The notes beneath the pieces are model-generated. The model was not told the DNA's origin. It was given only the letters and a program-made list of their open reading frames with translations, and searched no databases. A DNA stretch of 64,000 bases from Rhynchospora pubera (taxonomy: Eukaryota; Streptophyta; Magnoliopsida; Poales; Cyperaceae), in NCBI GenBank assembly GCA_028095005.1, contig CM051461.1, forward strand, positions 57,579,840 through 57,643,839, read 5' to 3'. A program made the position numbers and the translations under genes. Below are positions 22,061 to 33,921 of the stretch, in pieces (within the stretch, counting starts at the first letter, position 1; the number at the start of each line of letters is the position of its first letter).

Positions 22061-23751
22061 GAGTTTTGAAAACATTAGAACTTAAAAAATGCATAGAAAA
22101 TGACAAGAATGTCAGAAAATTGCAAATAAAATGTCATAATGTTCAGAAAATTATAAGGAATATTTTGGTATTATTTGTGAGGGCTACATCTAAAGCATAA
22201 AAATATGTGAGGTTAAAAATATCAAAGGTTATCATTTTTAAAAATATAAAAGTGATGATATCGAAGATAAAAAAATGAAATTTCTTCAAAATACATGAAC
22301 ATCTATGTTCTGGATAGCAGGCACACATAAACATCCATGTTCTGGACAACATGTACAAATGAGACTCATAGCCGAGACTACCGATACCTCATAAATCTAG
22401 AAAATACCAAACTCAAAACACAAAATCTAGGCCCATACTCCTAGAAAATCAAATTCCAAATGCAAAATCTAGACCCATATACCTAGAAAACTCAAAATCC
22501 AAGACAAATCCCAAATGAATCCCCAAGCTTCAGAAGATAGATATCTAAAATTATGCACAAAAAGGATGGCTGAAAGTTTATAAAATCTGATAAGTCTCAC
22601 TTAAGTCTGAAACTTATGAATCGTAACTAGCGCTACCAGAATCAAGAACACACTTTTATGGCACTGGACCGTAAAAGTATCACTTGAAGTGTAGGCCTGA
22701 CGTTTCACTGGAAAGTTTACAACTTAAAAGTCCAACTTACAGCATTTAACACTGAGGAAATCAAACTGAAGTGTGAATTCGAGAAAGTCAATCTAAAACA
22801 AAGTTTAAGGAAATATAAAAGACATTAGTCTTGACCAAAATAAATGTGACTACTAAAAGTCCAACCCTCGCTTACCTCGAGACGGCATAGCGCTTAGCCA
22901 GTGGAAGGGGCACTTGTTTCGCTTTTTCTCGTCAGAAAGTGGCATAGCGCTTCATTCTGATGACTTGAACGAAACTCTGAGATATCTCTAGCCTCACAAA
23001 ACGGTTGAGAATTGACCTAGGTCGCCTATCTGCCTAGTGTCGAACTCAAAATCTCAAAACATTCTTTCGAGACGGCATAGCGCTTAGTCAGTGGGAAGAA
23101 CAACCTCTCCAGTTCTTGTTAAGATGAGGCATAGCGCATCTGCCATCGAGACTCGAACGGGAAACCCTCAAATCCTAAATCTCTAAATCGACTAAATGTT
23201 GACCTAAGACACATAATCCCTAGTGCCGACTTTAGTAATCATATGGTGGCCACAAGCCGACTTCAGCATAGTAAAATAACTAAGTTGATTTTAAAACGTG
23301 ACATAGAAGTCAACCAAGGTCCGGTACCAGTCAAAAGATGGTACCAAAGATGATGGGAACATCATAAGTTAATTAAAGATAGTATTAGTTATCAAAGTAC
23401 GGTACCAAATACAAAGTCTTTGATTAAACCCCCTCTACATAAAAAATATAAAAACATTCCTCATGAGATGGGGAATGAAAGAAGAAAACAAATTCCAAGT
23501 TGTCCCTTCCCATTTATTTTGTTCATTCCCGACCGAGAAGGTGCTCTTGTCTGGCTTCCCGATTTCGACCCAGACCGGAGGTAATTAACAGCAGGGGCTT
23601 GCGCCTGCTGGAAGGAAAAAATCCGCACATAAAACAATCAACTCTCAGGGCCCGTAAGGTCGCATTGCTATCTTTCGTCTACCAACGGATAGTAGTGTTT
23701 GAACCTTAGGGGACTCGAGGGGTATCTGATCCGTATGTTTTCACCCCAGAG
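22061..23751. other. Intergenic/repeat remnant with four GGCATAGCGC motifs
   Basis: GGCATAGCGC occurs near 22884, 22941, 23073 and 23128, the first and third inside a longer repeat (GAGACGGCATAGCGCTTAG). No gene is seen. On the minus strand the sequence looks like LTR or leader DNA of an unrecognised element. Confidence 0.35.
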
Positions 23752-24048
23752 TTGAGGTCAGTGATTTTCATCTGTGGACAGGACCGAAAATGTCCGATAC
23801 AGTTACGTGAAGAAGATAAAATAGTTTTATATCCTGATTGTGAATTATCAAAACTTAATGTTGTTTGCAAACTGTTCAATTTTAAAGTAAAAAATGGATG
23901 GAGTGATGTCAGTTTCACATCTTTGCTCAAACTTTTGCAAAAAGAATTTCTTCCAAAAGATAACCAATTGTCGGATTCAATTTATAAGGCTAAAAAGATG
24001 TTATGTTTTTTAAAAATTGGAGTTCAGAGAATTCATGCATGTCCAAAT
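23752..24048 (+). pseudogene. CACTA tnp2 transposase remnant, part 1
   Basis: The frame has the tnp2 hallmarks VKNGWSDVSF, LPKDNQLSDS, YKAKKML and IHACPN (from about 23795). It is cut exactly after the HACPN motif by the copia element at 24049; the coding sequence resumes at 33922 with the expected cysteine motif. CACTA transposases cut and paste elements with CACTA ends in the nucleus. The N-terminal part is not recognisable upstream. Confidence 0.88.
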
Positions 24049-25810
24049 TGTTAGAGATATATCCTAGGAGCCAATCTTATTTAGGCTACTTCTATAGTTT
24101 ATGTTATTGGTGATTTCAGATCATTTGTTCTTTGATTTAATCGTTGACAGTTCATTCAGGTTGAGGATCTGAATTATAGATCACTGTTATTCATTTAATA
24201 GTAAATGACAACGATAAATCTAAAAGTCCATAATCTTGATAATTAACAGAGAACATTAATTATCAATAAGATTAGTATGCAGATTAAGTGATGATTAAGT
24301 TCTATAAATCATAGGTTAGGAGTAACCAACTTAATTGCATATATATATGTTATAGAACATAGTACAGGACTGGACCCCACGAAATAAATATATGGATTGT
24401 GTTACGTGTCATTATTTATTTCGTTATGATTTTGGTTCTAAGTTTGAGATGATTATCTTTTCCACATGAGGATAGATGCTATAAATCATGTCTACCGCTG
24501 ATTCCTGATAAAGGCTGCTATACGGACTTGATTTAAGTATTCTTGAATTGTGCGGGGAAAAGCTAATTATCAAGAAAACCGTATGTCCCTCATTAATTCA
24601 CTTAGTGAGTGACGATATCTGTTTGGGCCCCTTGATGGAGATAGATTGTTTGCTAGCAACTGATACAATTATCTCTAGATCAAGAAACGTATAATCTGCA
24701 AGAATGACACGCTCCTATCTTGGATTATACGATGATATCGTGTGACATAAGAATCAAAATAGAGAAACATAATTGTTCTCTTATGCAGGATTGAAATTTT
24801 GTAGCTGTACACTATTTATGCGAATTGGGAATCATAACGTGTTGCTAGATACCGCTTATGATTATTGGGATTAAATAGCGATTTAATTCCATGGCCAACA
24901 TAGCATAAATCCTCAAAGGGTCACACATAATAAGGTGTTTAACCACACGTGCATTAATTGTTTATTTGCAACAATTGGTTTTGCAAAATATGATAAGTTG
25001 ATTAATTAATCGTATACCGTTATGGACCGTTATGATTAATTAAGTCAAATAGATCATATCGAAATAATTAAATGCATTGTCTAATTCCACATTAATTATT
25101 AAATAGTTAATAATTAATAATAGTCAACACATTTAATAAATTGAGCAAATTGGGCCTTAAATTAATTAGTTTATTTAATGCCAAATGGAAGGTGCAATTA
25201 AATAGAAGAGAATTGGGCTCAACTAGACTTGAGGCCCAACCCAATTTGAGGGTTGGTAGGTGCGGCTAGGGAGGGGCATTTTTGTCCTTCAAAAGTTGGA
25301 TGAGAGCTAGGGTATGAGGTCTATATAAAGGGGTGTTCTTTGGGAGCAAACCTTAGCCTCCACACACCTCTCTCTCCTCTCTCTCCCTTGGCCGAAAATC
25401 CCAAAGAGGAAAGAAAATTTTCAGAATTTTCTTCCCCTTTTCTCTTCTCTTATCCACCTCTTAGCTCATGTGTTGAGCAAGCTTTTCCACCAAATTAATT
25501 GGAGAATTAACTAGAAAGGGAAAGCTTTGGAATTAGGCACAATTCTCTCAATTACTAGCATAATTGATTAGAGAAGGTGGTTAATTCCTTAGTGGACTCG
25601 AGGAGCACGGCGTGGAGGTTCTTGGAGAGCACGCCACCGACACCAACGCATTGGAACGAGCCTCTTGGTTGCGATACCAAGAGAGGTATACTTCCAATCC
25701 CTTTTCTCGTGTGTTTGAATAGCTTGTGTACTAGATCTTGTGTGTGCTTTGTTTGCTTGGTTAATTAATTGGTAATTAGCATAAAATTAAAATTAGCACA
25801 CTTTCTAACA
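24049..25810 (+). repeat. 5' LTR of the Angela-type element
   Basis: TGTTAGAGATATATCCTAGG to CTTTCTAACA. A TATA-like CTATATAAAGG lies near 25320, followed by a CT-rich stretch (CACCTCTCTCTCC), a likely promoter and transcript start. A BARE/Angela-type start sequence is recognisable. Confidence 0.96.
25320..25330 (+). promoter_or_regulatory. TATA box of the Angela-type 5' LTR
   Basis: CTATATAAAGG lies about 490 bases before the LTR end; the same site is in the 3' LTR near 33427. Confidence 0.65.
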
Positions 25811-25811
25811 G

Positions 25812-25823
25812 TGGTATCAGAGC
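25812..25823 (+). other. Primer binding site for initiator Met-tRNA
   Basis: TGGTATCAGAGC begins one base after the 5' LTR. Confidence 0.95.
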
Positions 25824-27894
25824 CTTGGTCGTACTTAAGCTATTTTAAAGACTTAATTAAGAGAAATTGGCTAATTAATGGATTAGTAGAGATGATGCGT
25901 TTGTTTGCTGTCTGGAAATGGTATTTTCTGTGTTATTTCGCATTTTTCTCTGTGATATGTCCTCTGGAAGATCTTTTCATCTACATGAAAGTTGTAGATC
26001 TTTGGATTGTGATTCTTTTAGCGTTGGATTCACATTTTTCTGAATTAGTGTAGATTTACTGTGAATAAAATGGCGACAGTGCGCAGAACCAGTTTCTGCT
26101 TGCACTGTCCTGTTTGAATGGCTTGAAAGATTTATATTTTGAATATAAGTACCAGTGTTCTATGGCTAGAAATAAAGAGGACTTGAAGCTCTTTATCAGC
26201 ATGTAAAATTTGTTGCATGACTCGGATTAATTTGTGGGTTTTCAAGTATGAAAAGGAAGATCTTGTCAGATCCAGTTTATTGAGCAAATCGATTGTTCTA
26301 ATAAACTGTACCAACTGAGAACTCCTTTAAAAATTCTGTTTAACTGGAGTTGTTCTATTTTGAGTTAGGATTCCAGAAAAATTAATTTCATAATTTTTCG
26401 TGGATTTTTGGACCTTCAACTAGGTTAAAACCTTTCGATTGACAGTCTGTTCCAGTACAGAATTTGTTGATTGTTTAGGCTGTAACTTAATATTATTGAA
26501 CTGAACTTGGTTGTTTTCTTTTCATGAATGGATAGCCTGTAGTCTAAACAAGTTTTTCTATGTATATTGTATATATAAAAACTGGATAGAAGGTGGTCTA
26601 ACAGACCAAATGGTTGAGAGGATAAGCTGAAAATCTCATAACGGTGTTTCGTACACTTGTAAGAGATTTGTCATTTTTGATTCTCCCAGATGGTTTAAGA
26701 TCTCTTCTTGAAATTTTTACTGGTAATCACAAATATAATCAGGAGCTTAAGTAATTTATTTGAGAATTTTTGGAGACCGAAAACTGTTGTTTTTGTTGGA
26801 TTCCATTAGTTACGTTTTTTGGTAAATTACTGTTTTTCTAAGTATTCAAACTAGTTGAAATTAATTAGAAAACTCCTTGTTTGATCTCCTTTCTGTTATG
26901 GGATGTTGAAAGAACTTTCTAAATGAATTTAAACAAGTTTGGTTGTTTAAAATTGAGGATTTGTACACGGAATTTACTTATAGCTAACGATACGCAAAGA
27001 TGCTTGAAAATCGTTAATTGGAAACAAAGTTCTTGTATGTGCTAACTTTGTTTTGTAGGTGGATAGTGGGTTTAGTATGGCTCAAGACTCAATGCCTTGT
27101 GGTTGTAAATGAATGCATGTGTGAATGTTTGTAATGCGGCCTTTGGTGCCATTAATTAATTTTTGATTAATTTTTGATGTAACTTGTGAGGCTTGCATGC
27201 CCCTAAGGATAGGAAGGGAATAGGATGTTTTCACATGTATTTTGCACCTTTATTTTATATAGGATTTAGATCCTTATAGAATTTAGTGGGAGGGCATGGA
27301 TTAGATTAGTTTTGCTCCATGGACGATGTGGCGAAACTAATGCAAGCGGGAGCCATACAAACCCACAACTATGAGATGCTTGTATGATTGCTTGTGATAG
27401 GTTAGGTATGGGTGTATGTTTACACGACCACCAAACAAGCGTCATGATTGTTATTCGTCCCAAATAAAAAGAATTAAGTCTAATAAAAATTCACTCTCCT
27501 TCTTTCTATCCCCTTCTTACGTTGTATGATCGGTCATTGATGTATTCTCGCCGACGCGGGACATCGTGATCCATCATCCGTGTCGGGGTGTAAATCGGAT
27601 TTACTAGGAGCAAATAGAAAGAAGTGACTTAACAATGATTCAAATCGGATTGGTCATTGGAGTGAAGTTCGTTAATCGAACCAAGAGTCATAGGAACGTA
27701 TGATTGGTTGGAGAACCTATTTCACATTTGTTGGTGCAATGTTCTGTCGACGCCGTCGTTGCATTAACAAGTTGTGGGAGTCTTGGAAATTCACTACATT
27801 TAGGGACATGATATAATGTAGTGGAAGTTTTACTTAGTTAAAACAAATTTTAAAGCATAAACTAATTGACCTTAAAATTTATGTATTGTTGTAG
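25824..27894 (+). other. Long untranslated leader of the Angela-type element
   Basis: About 2.1 kb without a sizeable sense ORF; a long leader is usual for this lineage. It ends TTGTTGTAG directly before the gag ATG, which looks like a splice acceptor, so the leader may be spliced in some transcripts (inference). Confidence 0.7.
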
Positions 27895-30800
27895 ATGTCT
27901 TCCTCATCTTTTACGCTACGTTCTCTTGTTGAGAGAGAGAAACTCGCTTTTAACGGTGCCAATTTCTTGGATTGGCATCGCAACCTAAGGCTTGCCTTTA
28001 GGTATGAGAAAAGAGAGTATCTCCTCACCACTCCCATGCCATCGGCTCCAAAGGCAACCGCTACCCAAGAGGAAAAGGATGCCTTTGCGAAGCATGAAAA
28101 CGAGGACATGGAGATGTCCGTCGTGATGGTGGCAACCATGGAAGCGGAACTCCAAAAGGAGTTCATGGATAGTGGCTATGGAGTGTTCGCCATGATCACT
28201 CGCCTATCCAACATGTTCCAAACAAAGGCCCGCACCGAAAGGGCCCGTCTCATCAAGGCCGTCGCCAACACTCGCTTGGCCGAAGGTCATGATGTCGGGC
28301 CACACGTCATGAAGATGGCGGGGTTGTTTCGGCAGCTTGAGAAGCTTGATACGCCCTTCCCTTCGGGGGCGATTCAAGACTTCATTCTCAATTCTCTCCC
28401 TCCAAGCTTCACCGGTTTCGTTGTGAACTACCGGATGAACGGCATGGACAAGAGCATGGATGACATCCAAAACATGCTCATTGAGACGGAGGAGAGTCTT
28501 AAGAAAGAGAAGGGCCCCAAGGATGTTCTTGAGGTGAGTGGAAAAAGCAAGAAGATAAGAAAGCGTGGCCGCAAAGGCAAAGGCAAAGGCCCGGTGACGC
28601 CCCAAGGTCCGGCCAAGGGTGCTCCCGTGGGTTCTAAGAAGAAGAAGAACCCGGCCACTTCCGAGACCGTGTGCTACTACTGTAGCAACAAGGGCCATTG
28701 GAAGAGAAACTGCCCAAGGTACCTAGCTGACAAGAAGGCGGGAACTGTCCAACCTTCTACCTCAGGTATATTTGTCATCGAAACCCTTCTCGCTACTTCT
28801 CACACAGATTGGGTATTTGATACTGGTTCGTGTGCTCACATTTGTCGAAATGTGCAGGTACTAAAGAATAGAAGACGGCTCGAGAAAGGCGAAGTTCAAC
28901 TCCGCGTCGGTAACGGCACGTGCGTCTCCGCTATGGCCGTTGGGAGCGTGGAACTAACTTTGCCAAATGGTTTTGTGTTGGAACTCAAGGATGTTTTTGT
29001 AGTTCCATGTATCACTCGAAACATTGTATCCGTTTCTTGTTTGGATTTGGATGGTTATGATGTTGTAATAAAGAACAAGTGCTTGACTTTGTTTCGTAAT
29101 GAAGTTCGTTTTTGTGATGCACATTTATTGAATGGTCTTTATGTGCTCGATTCGAATGGATTTGTTTTGAGTGTTGAAAATGACAAAAGGAAACGTAAGG
29201 TTTCACATGAGAATGCGACTTTAATGTGGCATTGCCGCTTGGGTCATATCAACGAGAAACGCATCAAGAGACTACAATCCGTTGGTCTCTTGGATCAATT
29301 CGCTTTCGAGCCAATTGACACGTGCGAATCTTGTTTGATGGGAAAAATGACCAAAGCGCCTTTCCCCAACAAAGGGATAAGGGCAAATGGATTGTTAGAT
29401 CTCATACATACTGATGTATGTGGACCTATGAGCATTTGTGCACGTGGAGGTTTCTCATACTTCGTCACGTTCACTGACGATTATAGTAGATACGGGTATA
29501 TTTACTTGATGCGTCATAAATCTGAAACCTTTGACAAGTTCAAAGAGTTTAAGAGTGAAGTTGAGAACCAACTTGATCGAAAGATCAAGGCCTTACGATC
29601 CGATAGAGGTGGTGAGTACTTGAGCCATGAATTTGGTGATTATCTAAAGGAGTGTGGAATCGTTCCACAACTCACTCCACCAGGAACACCACAATGGAAT
29701 GGTGTGTCCGAAAGGAGGAATCGAACTTTGCTAGACATGGTTCGATCGATGATGAGCCAAACTAATTTGCCTATGTCCTTTTGGGGTTATGCAATTGAAA
29801 CCGCAGATTTTACTTTGAACCGTGTTCCATCAAAGTCCGTTGAGAAAACACCCTATGAGCTATGGTTTGGTTCGAAACCAAGCATGATGTTTCTCAAGAT
29901 TTGGGGTTGTGAAGCTTATGTGAAAAGGCTAGTGAGCGATAAGCTTGGACCCAAATCGGACAAATGTCATTTCGTAGGATACCCTAAGGAAACGAAGGGT
30001 TACTACTTCTATAACCGTGTCGAGAACAAAATAGTTGTTGCACGACATGCGGAATTCTTGGAAAAGGAGTTTATCTCAAGAAGAAGTAGTGGGAGCAACG
30101 TGGTTATTGAAGAAATTCAAGAACCACAACAACAAAACATACCTCAAATAGGTAATGTAGTTGTTCCAAATATAGTGCCAAATGAGGTTGCACCGAACGA
30201 GATTGTAGTCGAACCCATTCCTCAAGTTGTTGTGGAAGAAGAGGTTCAAGAACAAGCTCCCTCAAATGAATACTCAAACATATCGCGTGTCGATAGTGTT
30301 GAGGACGCACCTATACTTGAAGTTCAAGAACAAAGCCCACAAACAGTTGTGGAGCAAGTTCAAGAACCTCAAGCATCTACCCTACGAAGATCGGCAAGGC
30401 CAAGTCGTCCACCTATAAGATATTTAGGTTTGCACGACGTTCTCGTCATGGAGAACGATGAGCCTTTGACCATTGATGACATGAAAAGAAAACCAGACTC
30501 CAAGGAATGGCTTAAAGCCATGGAATCCGAAATGCAATCCATGTATGACAACAAGGTATGGACCTTGGTTGATCTTCCCAACGGAGTAAAACCCGTTGAG
30601 AACAAATGGATCTTTAAAAGAAAGGTCGACATGGATGGCAACTTGACCATTTACAAAGCACGACTCGTAGCGAAAGGTTACAAACAAGTTCATGGTATTG
30701 ACTATGAAGAAACCTTCTCGCCCGTCGTTATGTTCAAGTCAATTCGGATCATGTTAGCAATTGCCGCATTTTATGATTATGAAATATGGCAAATGGATGT

Positions 30801-32040
30801 CAAAACTGCCTTCCTAAATGGAAATTTGGAAGAGGATGTGTATATGACACAACCCGAGTGTTTTGTGGATCCAAAGAATGCTAACAAGGTATGCAAACTT
30901 CAAAGGTCCATTTATGGATTGAAGCAAGCATCGAGGAGTTGGAACAAACGCTTTGATGAAGAAGTCAAGAAATTGAACTTCATTCAAAGCGAAAAGGAAC
31001 CTTGTGTTTACAAGAGGATCAGCGGGAGCGTGGTTGTGTTTCTTGTTCTATATGTTGATGATATCCTCTTGATCGGGAATGATATCCCCGAGTTGAATGC
31101 AGTTAAGGATTCATTGAAGAAGGTGTTCTCAATGAAAGATTTGGGCGAAGCCGCCTATATCCTAGGAATCAAGATCTATAGAGATAGATCGAGAAGGATG
31201 TTAGGCTTGAGCCAAGATGCATATATTGACAAAGTGTTGAACAAACACAACATGGCAAATTCCAAAAAGGGATTCTTGCCTATGTCACATGGCATTTTCT
31301 TGAGCAAGTCTCAAAGTCCGACCAATGATACAGATCGGGATTACATGAAGAAATTCCAGTATCCATCTGTGGTCGGATCGATTATGTATGCCATGCTATG
31401 CACTCGTCCTGATGTGGCACATCCGATTAGCGTGACTAGTCGATTCCAAGCCAATCCCGGCATGGCACATTGGACTGCAGTCAAGAATATCCTCAAATAT
31501 CTCAAGAGAACAAAGGATAGCATTCTCGTATATGGTGGAGACCAAGAGCTCGTTGTAAGTGGTTACACCGATGCTAGTTTCCAAACCGATCGAGATGACT
31601 CAAAATCACAGTCCGGCTTCGTATTTCTGCTCAATGGTGGTGCCGTAAGTTGGAAGAGTTCCAAGCAAGATACTACGGCCGATTCCGTCACCGAAGCAGA
31701 ATACTTAGCGGCTAGTGAAGCAGCGAAAGAAGGTGTATGGATCAAGGAGTTCTTGACCGAGCTAGAGGTGGTTCCAAGCATCTCAGGTCCAGTGGATATT
31801 TACTGCGACAACACGGGAGCCATAGCTCAGTCCAAGGAGCCTAGGTCTCACCAAAAGACTAGGCACATTCTACGACGATTCCATCTCATCCGTCAGTTGA
31901 TCAATGATGGATGGGTCAAGGTCAAGAAGGTGGACGGTGCCGCGAACACAGCGGACCCTCTGACAAAGCCTTTATCTCGAGCCGCACATGAGTTGCATGT
32001 TGCATCCATGGGGATTAGGCGTATGCCTGAGTGGCTTTGA
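27895..32040 (+). CDS. Copia gag-pol polyprotein, intact (1381 aa)
   Basis: Single uninterrupted frame. Order: gag (about 1-230), CCHC knuckle CYYCSNKGHWKRNC near 260, aspartic protease DTGS near 309, integrase zinc motif (H446 region, CESC near 476), integrase catalytic D507, D570 and E606 (35 residues between the last two), RT with YVDD at 1053-1056, RNase H with YTDAS, TEAEY and CDNTGA near the end. This domain order (integrase before RT) defines copia. The RNase H block (SFQTDRDDSKSQSG) fits the Angela/BARE lineage. No stop, frameshift or missing catalytic residue is seen. Gag and enzymes come from one frame, so gag excess, if any, must arise by splicing or processing. Confidence 0.96.
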   Translation: MSSSSFTLRSLVEREKLAFNGANFLDWHRNLRLAFRYEKREYLLTTPMPSAPKATATQEEKDAFAKHENEDMEMSVVMVATMEAELQKEFMDSGYGVFAMITRLSNMFQTKARTERARLIKAVANTRLAEGHDVGPHVMKMAGLFRQLEKLDTPFPSGAIQDFILNSLPPSFTGFVVNYRMNGMDKSMDDIQNMLIETEESLKKEKGPKDVLEVSGKSKKIRKRGRKGKGKGPVTPQGPAKGAPVGSKKKKNPATSETVCYYCSNKGHWKRNCPRYLADKKAGTVQPSTSGIFVIETLLATSHTDWVFDTGSCAHICRNVQVLKNRRRLEKGEVQLRVGNGTCVSAMAVGSVELTLPNGFVLELKDVFVVPCITRNIVSVSCLDLDGYDVVIKNKCLTLFRNEVRFCDAHLLNGLYVLDSNGFVLSVENDKRKRKVSHENATLMWHCRLGHINEKRIKRLQSVGLLDQFAFEPIDTCESCLMGKMTKAPFPNKGIRANGLLDLIHTDVCGPMSICARGGFSYFVTFTDDYSRYGYIYLMRHKSETFDKFKEFKSEVENQLDRKIKALRSDRGGEYLSHEFGDYLKECGIVPQLTPPGTPQWNGVSERRNRTLLDMVRSMMSQTNLPMSFWGYAIETADFTLNRVPSKSVEKTPYELWFGSKPSMMFLKIWGCEAYVKRLVSDKLGPKSDKCHFVGYPKETKGYYFYNRVENKIVVARHAEFLEKEFISRRSSGSNVVIEEIQEPQQQNIPQIGNVVVPNIVPNEVAPNEIVVEPIPQVVVEEEVQEQAPSNEYSNISRVDSVEDAPILEVQEQSPQTVVEQVQEPQASTLRRSARPSRPPIRYLGLHDVLVMENDEPLTIDDMKRKPDSKEWLKAMESEMQSMYDNKVWTLVDLPNGVKPVENKWIFKRKVDMDGNLTIYKARLVAKGYKQVHGIDYEETFSPVVMFKSIRIMLAIAAFYDYEIWQMDVKTAFLNGNLEEDVYMTQPECFVDPKNANKVCKLQRSIYGLKQASRSWNKRFDEEVKKLNFIQSEKEPCVYKRISGSVVVFLVLYVDDILLIGNDIPELNAVKDSLKKVFSMKDLGEAAYILGIKIYRDRSRRMLGLSQDAYIDKVLNKHNMANSKKGFLPMSHGIFLSKSQSPTNDTDRDYMKKFQYPSVVGSIMYAMLCTRPDVAHPISVTSRFQANPGMAHWTAVKNILKYLKRTKDSILVYGGDQELVVSGYTDASFQTDRDDSKSQSGFVFLLNGGAVSWKSSKQDTTADSVTEAEYLAASEAAKEGVWIKEFLTELEVVPSISGPVDIYCDNTGAIAQSKEPRSHQKTRHILRRFHLIRQLINDGWVKVKKVDGAANTADPLTKPLSRAAHELHVASMGIRRMPEWL

Positions 32041-32143
32041 GTTGTATCGTTTATTACTAGGCTTTAGTATGAGACATGTATATTTTGATATTACATTGAG
32101 TACTATGCACTTGCTAGAAGTCACTATTGATTGACTCTAGGCC

Positions 32144-32153
32144 AAGTGGGAGA
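32144..32153 (+). other. Polypurine tract
   Basis: AAGTGGGAGA directly precedes the 3' LTR and is the expected plus-strand primer site. Confidence 0.85.
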
Positions 32154-32154
32154 T

Positions 32155-33916
32155 TGTTAGAGATATGTCCTAGGAGCCAATCTTATTTAGGCTACTTCTA
32201 TAGTTTATGTTATTGGTGATTTCAGATCATTTGTTCTTTGATTTAATCGTTGACAGTTCATTCAGGTTGAGGATCTGAATTATAGATCACTGTTATTCAT
32301 TTAATAGTAAATGACAACGATAAATCTAAAAGTCCATAATCTTGATAATTAACAGAGAACATTAATTATCAATAAGATTAGTATGCAGATTAAGTGATGA
32401 TTAAGTTCTATAAATCATAGGTTAGGAGTAACCAACTTAATTGCATATGTATATGTTATAGAACATAGTACAGGACTGGACCCCACGAAATAAATATATG
32501 GATTGTGTTACGTGTCATTATTTATTTCGTTATGATTTTGGTTCTAAGTTTGAGATGATTATCTTTCCCACATGAGGATAGATGCTATAAATCATGTCTA
32601 CCGCTGATTCCTGATAAAGGCTGCTATACGGACTTGATTTAAGTATTCTTGAATTGTGCGGGGAAAAGCTAATTATCAAGAAAACCGTATGTCCCTCATT
32701 AATTCACTTAGTGAGTGACGATATCTGTTTGGGCCCCTTGATGGAGATAGATTGTTTGCTAGCAACTGATACAATTATCTCTAGATCAAGAAACGTATAA
32801 TCTGCAAGAATGACACGCTCCTATCTTGGATTATACGATGATATCGTGTGACATAAGAATCAAAATAGAGAAACATAATTGTTCTCTTATGCAGGATTGA
32901 AATTTTGTAGCTGTACACTATTTATGCGAATTGGGAATCATAACGTGTTGCTAGATACCGCTTATGATTATTGGGATTAAATAGCGATTTAATTCCATGG
33001 CCAACATAGCATAAATCCTCAAAGGGTCACACATAATAAGGTGTTTAACCACACGTGCATTAATTGTTTATTTGCAACAATTGGTTTTGCAAAATATGAT
33101 AAGTTGATTAATTAATCGTATACCGTTATGGACCGTTATGATTAATTAAGTCAAATAGATCATATCGAAATAATTAAATGCATTGTCTAATTCCACATTA
33201 ATTATTAAATAGTTAATAATTAATAATAATCAACACATTTAATAAATTGAGCAAATTGGGCCTTAAATTAATTAGTTGATTTAATGCCAAATGGAAGGTG
33301 CAATTAAATAGAAGAGAATTGGGCTCAACTAGACTTGAGGCCCAACCCAATTTGAGGGTTGGTAGGTGCGGCTAGGGAGGGGCATTTTTGTCCTTCAAAA
33401 GTTGGATGAGAGCTAGGGTATGAGGTCTATATAAAGGGGTGTTCTTTGGGAGCAAACCTTAGCCTCCACACACCTCTCTCTCCTCTCTCTCCCTTGGCCG
33501 AAAATCCCAAAGAGGAAAGAAAATTTTCAGAATTTTCTTCCCCTTTTCTCTTCTCTTATCCACCTCTTAGCTCATGTGTTGAGCAAGCTTTTCCACCAAA
33601 TTAATTGGAGAATTAACTAGAAAGGGAAAGCTTTGGAATTAGGCACAATTCTCTCAATTACTAGCATAATTGATTAGAGAAGGTGGTTAATTCCTTAGTG
33701 GACTCGAGGAGCACGGCGTGGAGGTTCTTGGAGAGCACGCCACCGACACCAACGCATTGGAACGAGCCTCTTGGTTGCGATACCAAGAGAGGTATACTTC
33801 CAATCCCTTTTCTCGTGTGTTTGAATAGCTTGTGTACTAGATCTTGTGTGTGCTTTGTTTGCTTGGTTAATTAATTGGTAATTAGCATAAAATTAAAATT
33901 AGCACACTTTCTAACA
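32155..33916 (+). repeat. 3' LTR of the Angela-type element
   Basis: Same length as the 5' LTR (1762 bp) and almost identical to it; ends CTTTCTAACA followed by the CAAAT duplication. Confidence 0.96.
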
Positions 33917-33921
33917 CAAAT

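Larger units (their letters stand above)
24049..33916 (+). mobile_element. Complete, young Angela/BARE-type Ty1-copia retrotransposon
   Basis: 9868 bp. It has 1762-bp LTRs of equal length, a PBS, one open gag-pol frame and a PPT. The 5-bp duplication CAAAT is at 24044-24048 and 33917-33921. By eye the LTRs differ at about five positions (near 24061, 24343, 24460, 25129 and 25172), so insertion is recent. All catalytic motifs are present, and it may still be active. Confidence 0.97.

Noticed and set aside
5900..25823. TGGTATCAGAGC sites as tRNA gene remnants
   Set aside because: They are 12-base primer binding sites adjoining LTRs; no cloverleaf or gene body is present.
11689..26314. 60-codon ORFs in the Angela leader at 11689-11871 (+) and 26132-26314 (-) with similar translation
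   Set aside because: Both are antisense to the element and reflect nucleotide similarity between two leaders; the ORF is short and has no known domain.
27879..31781. Many minus-strand and alternative-frame ORFs within the copia polyprotein
   Set aside because: Shadows of the intact gag-pol frame.
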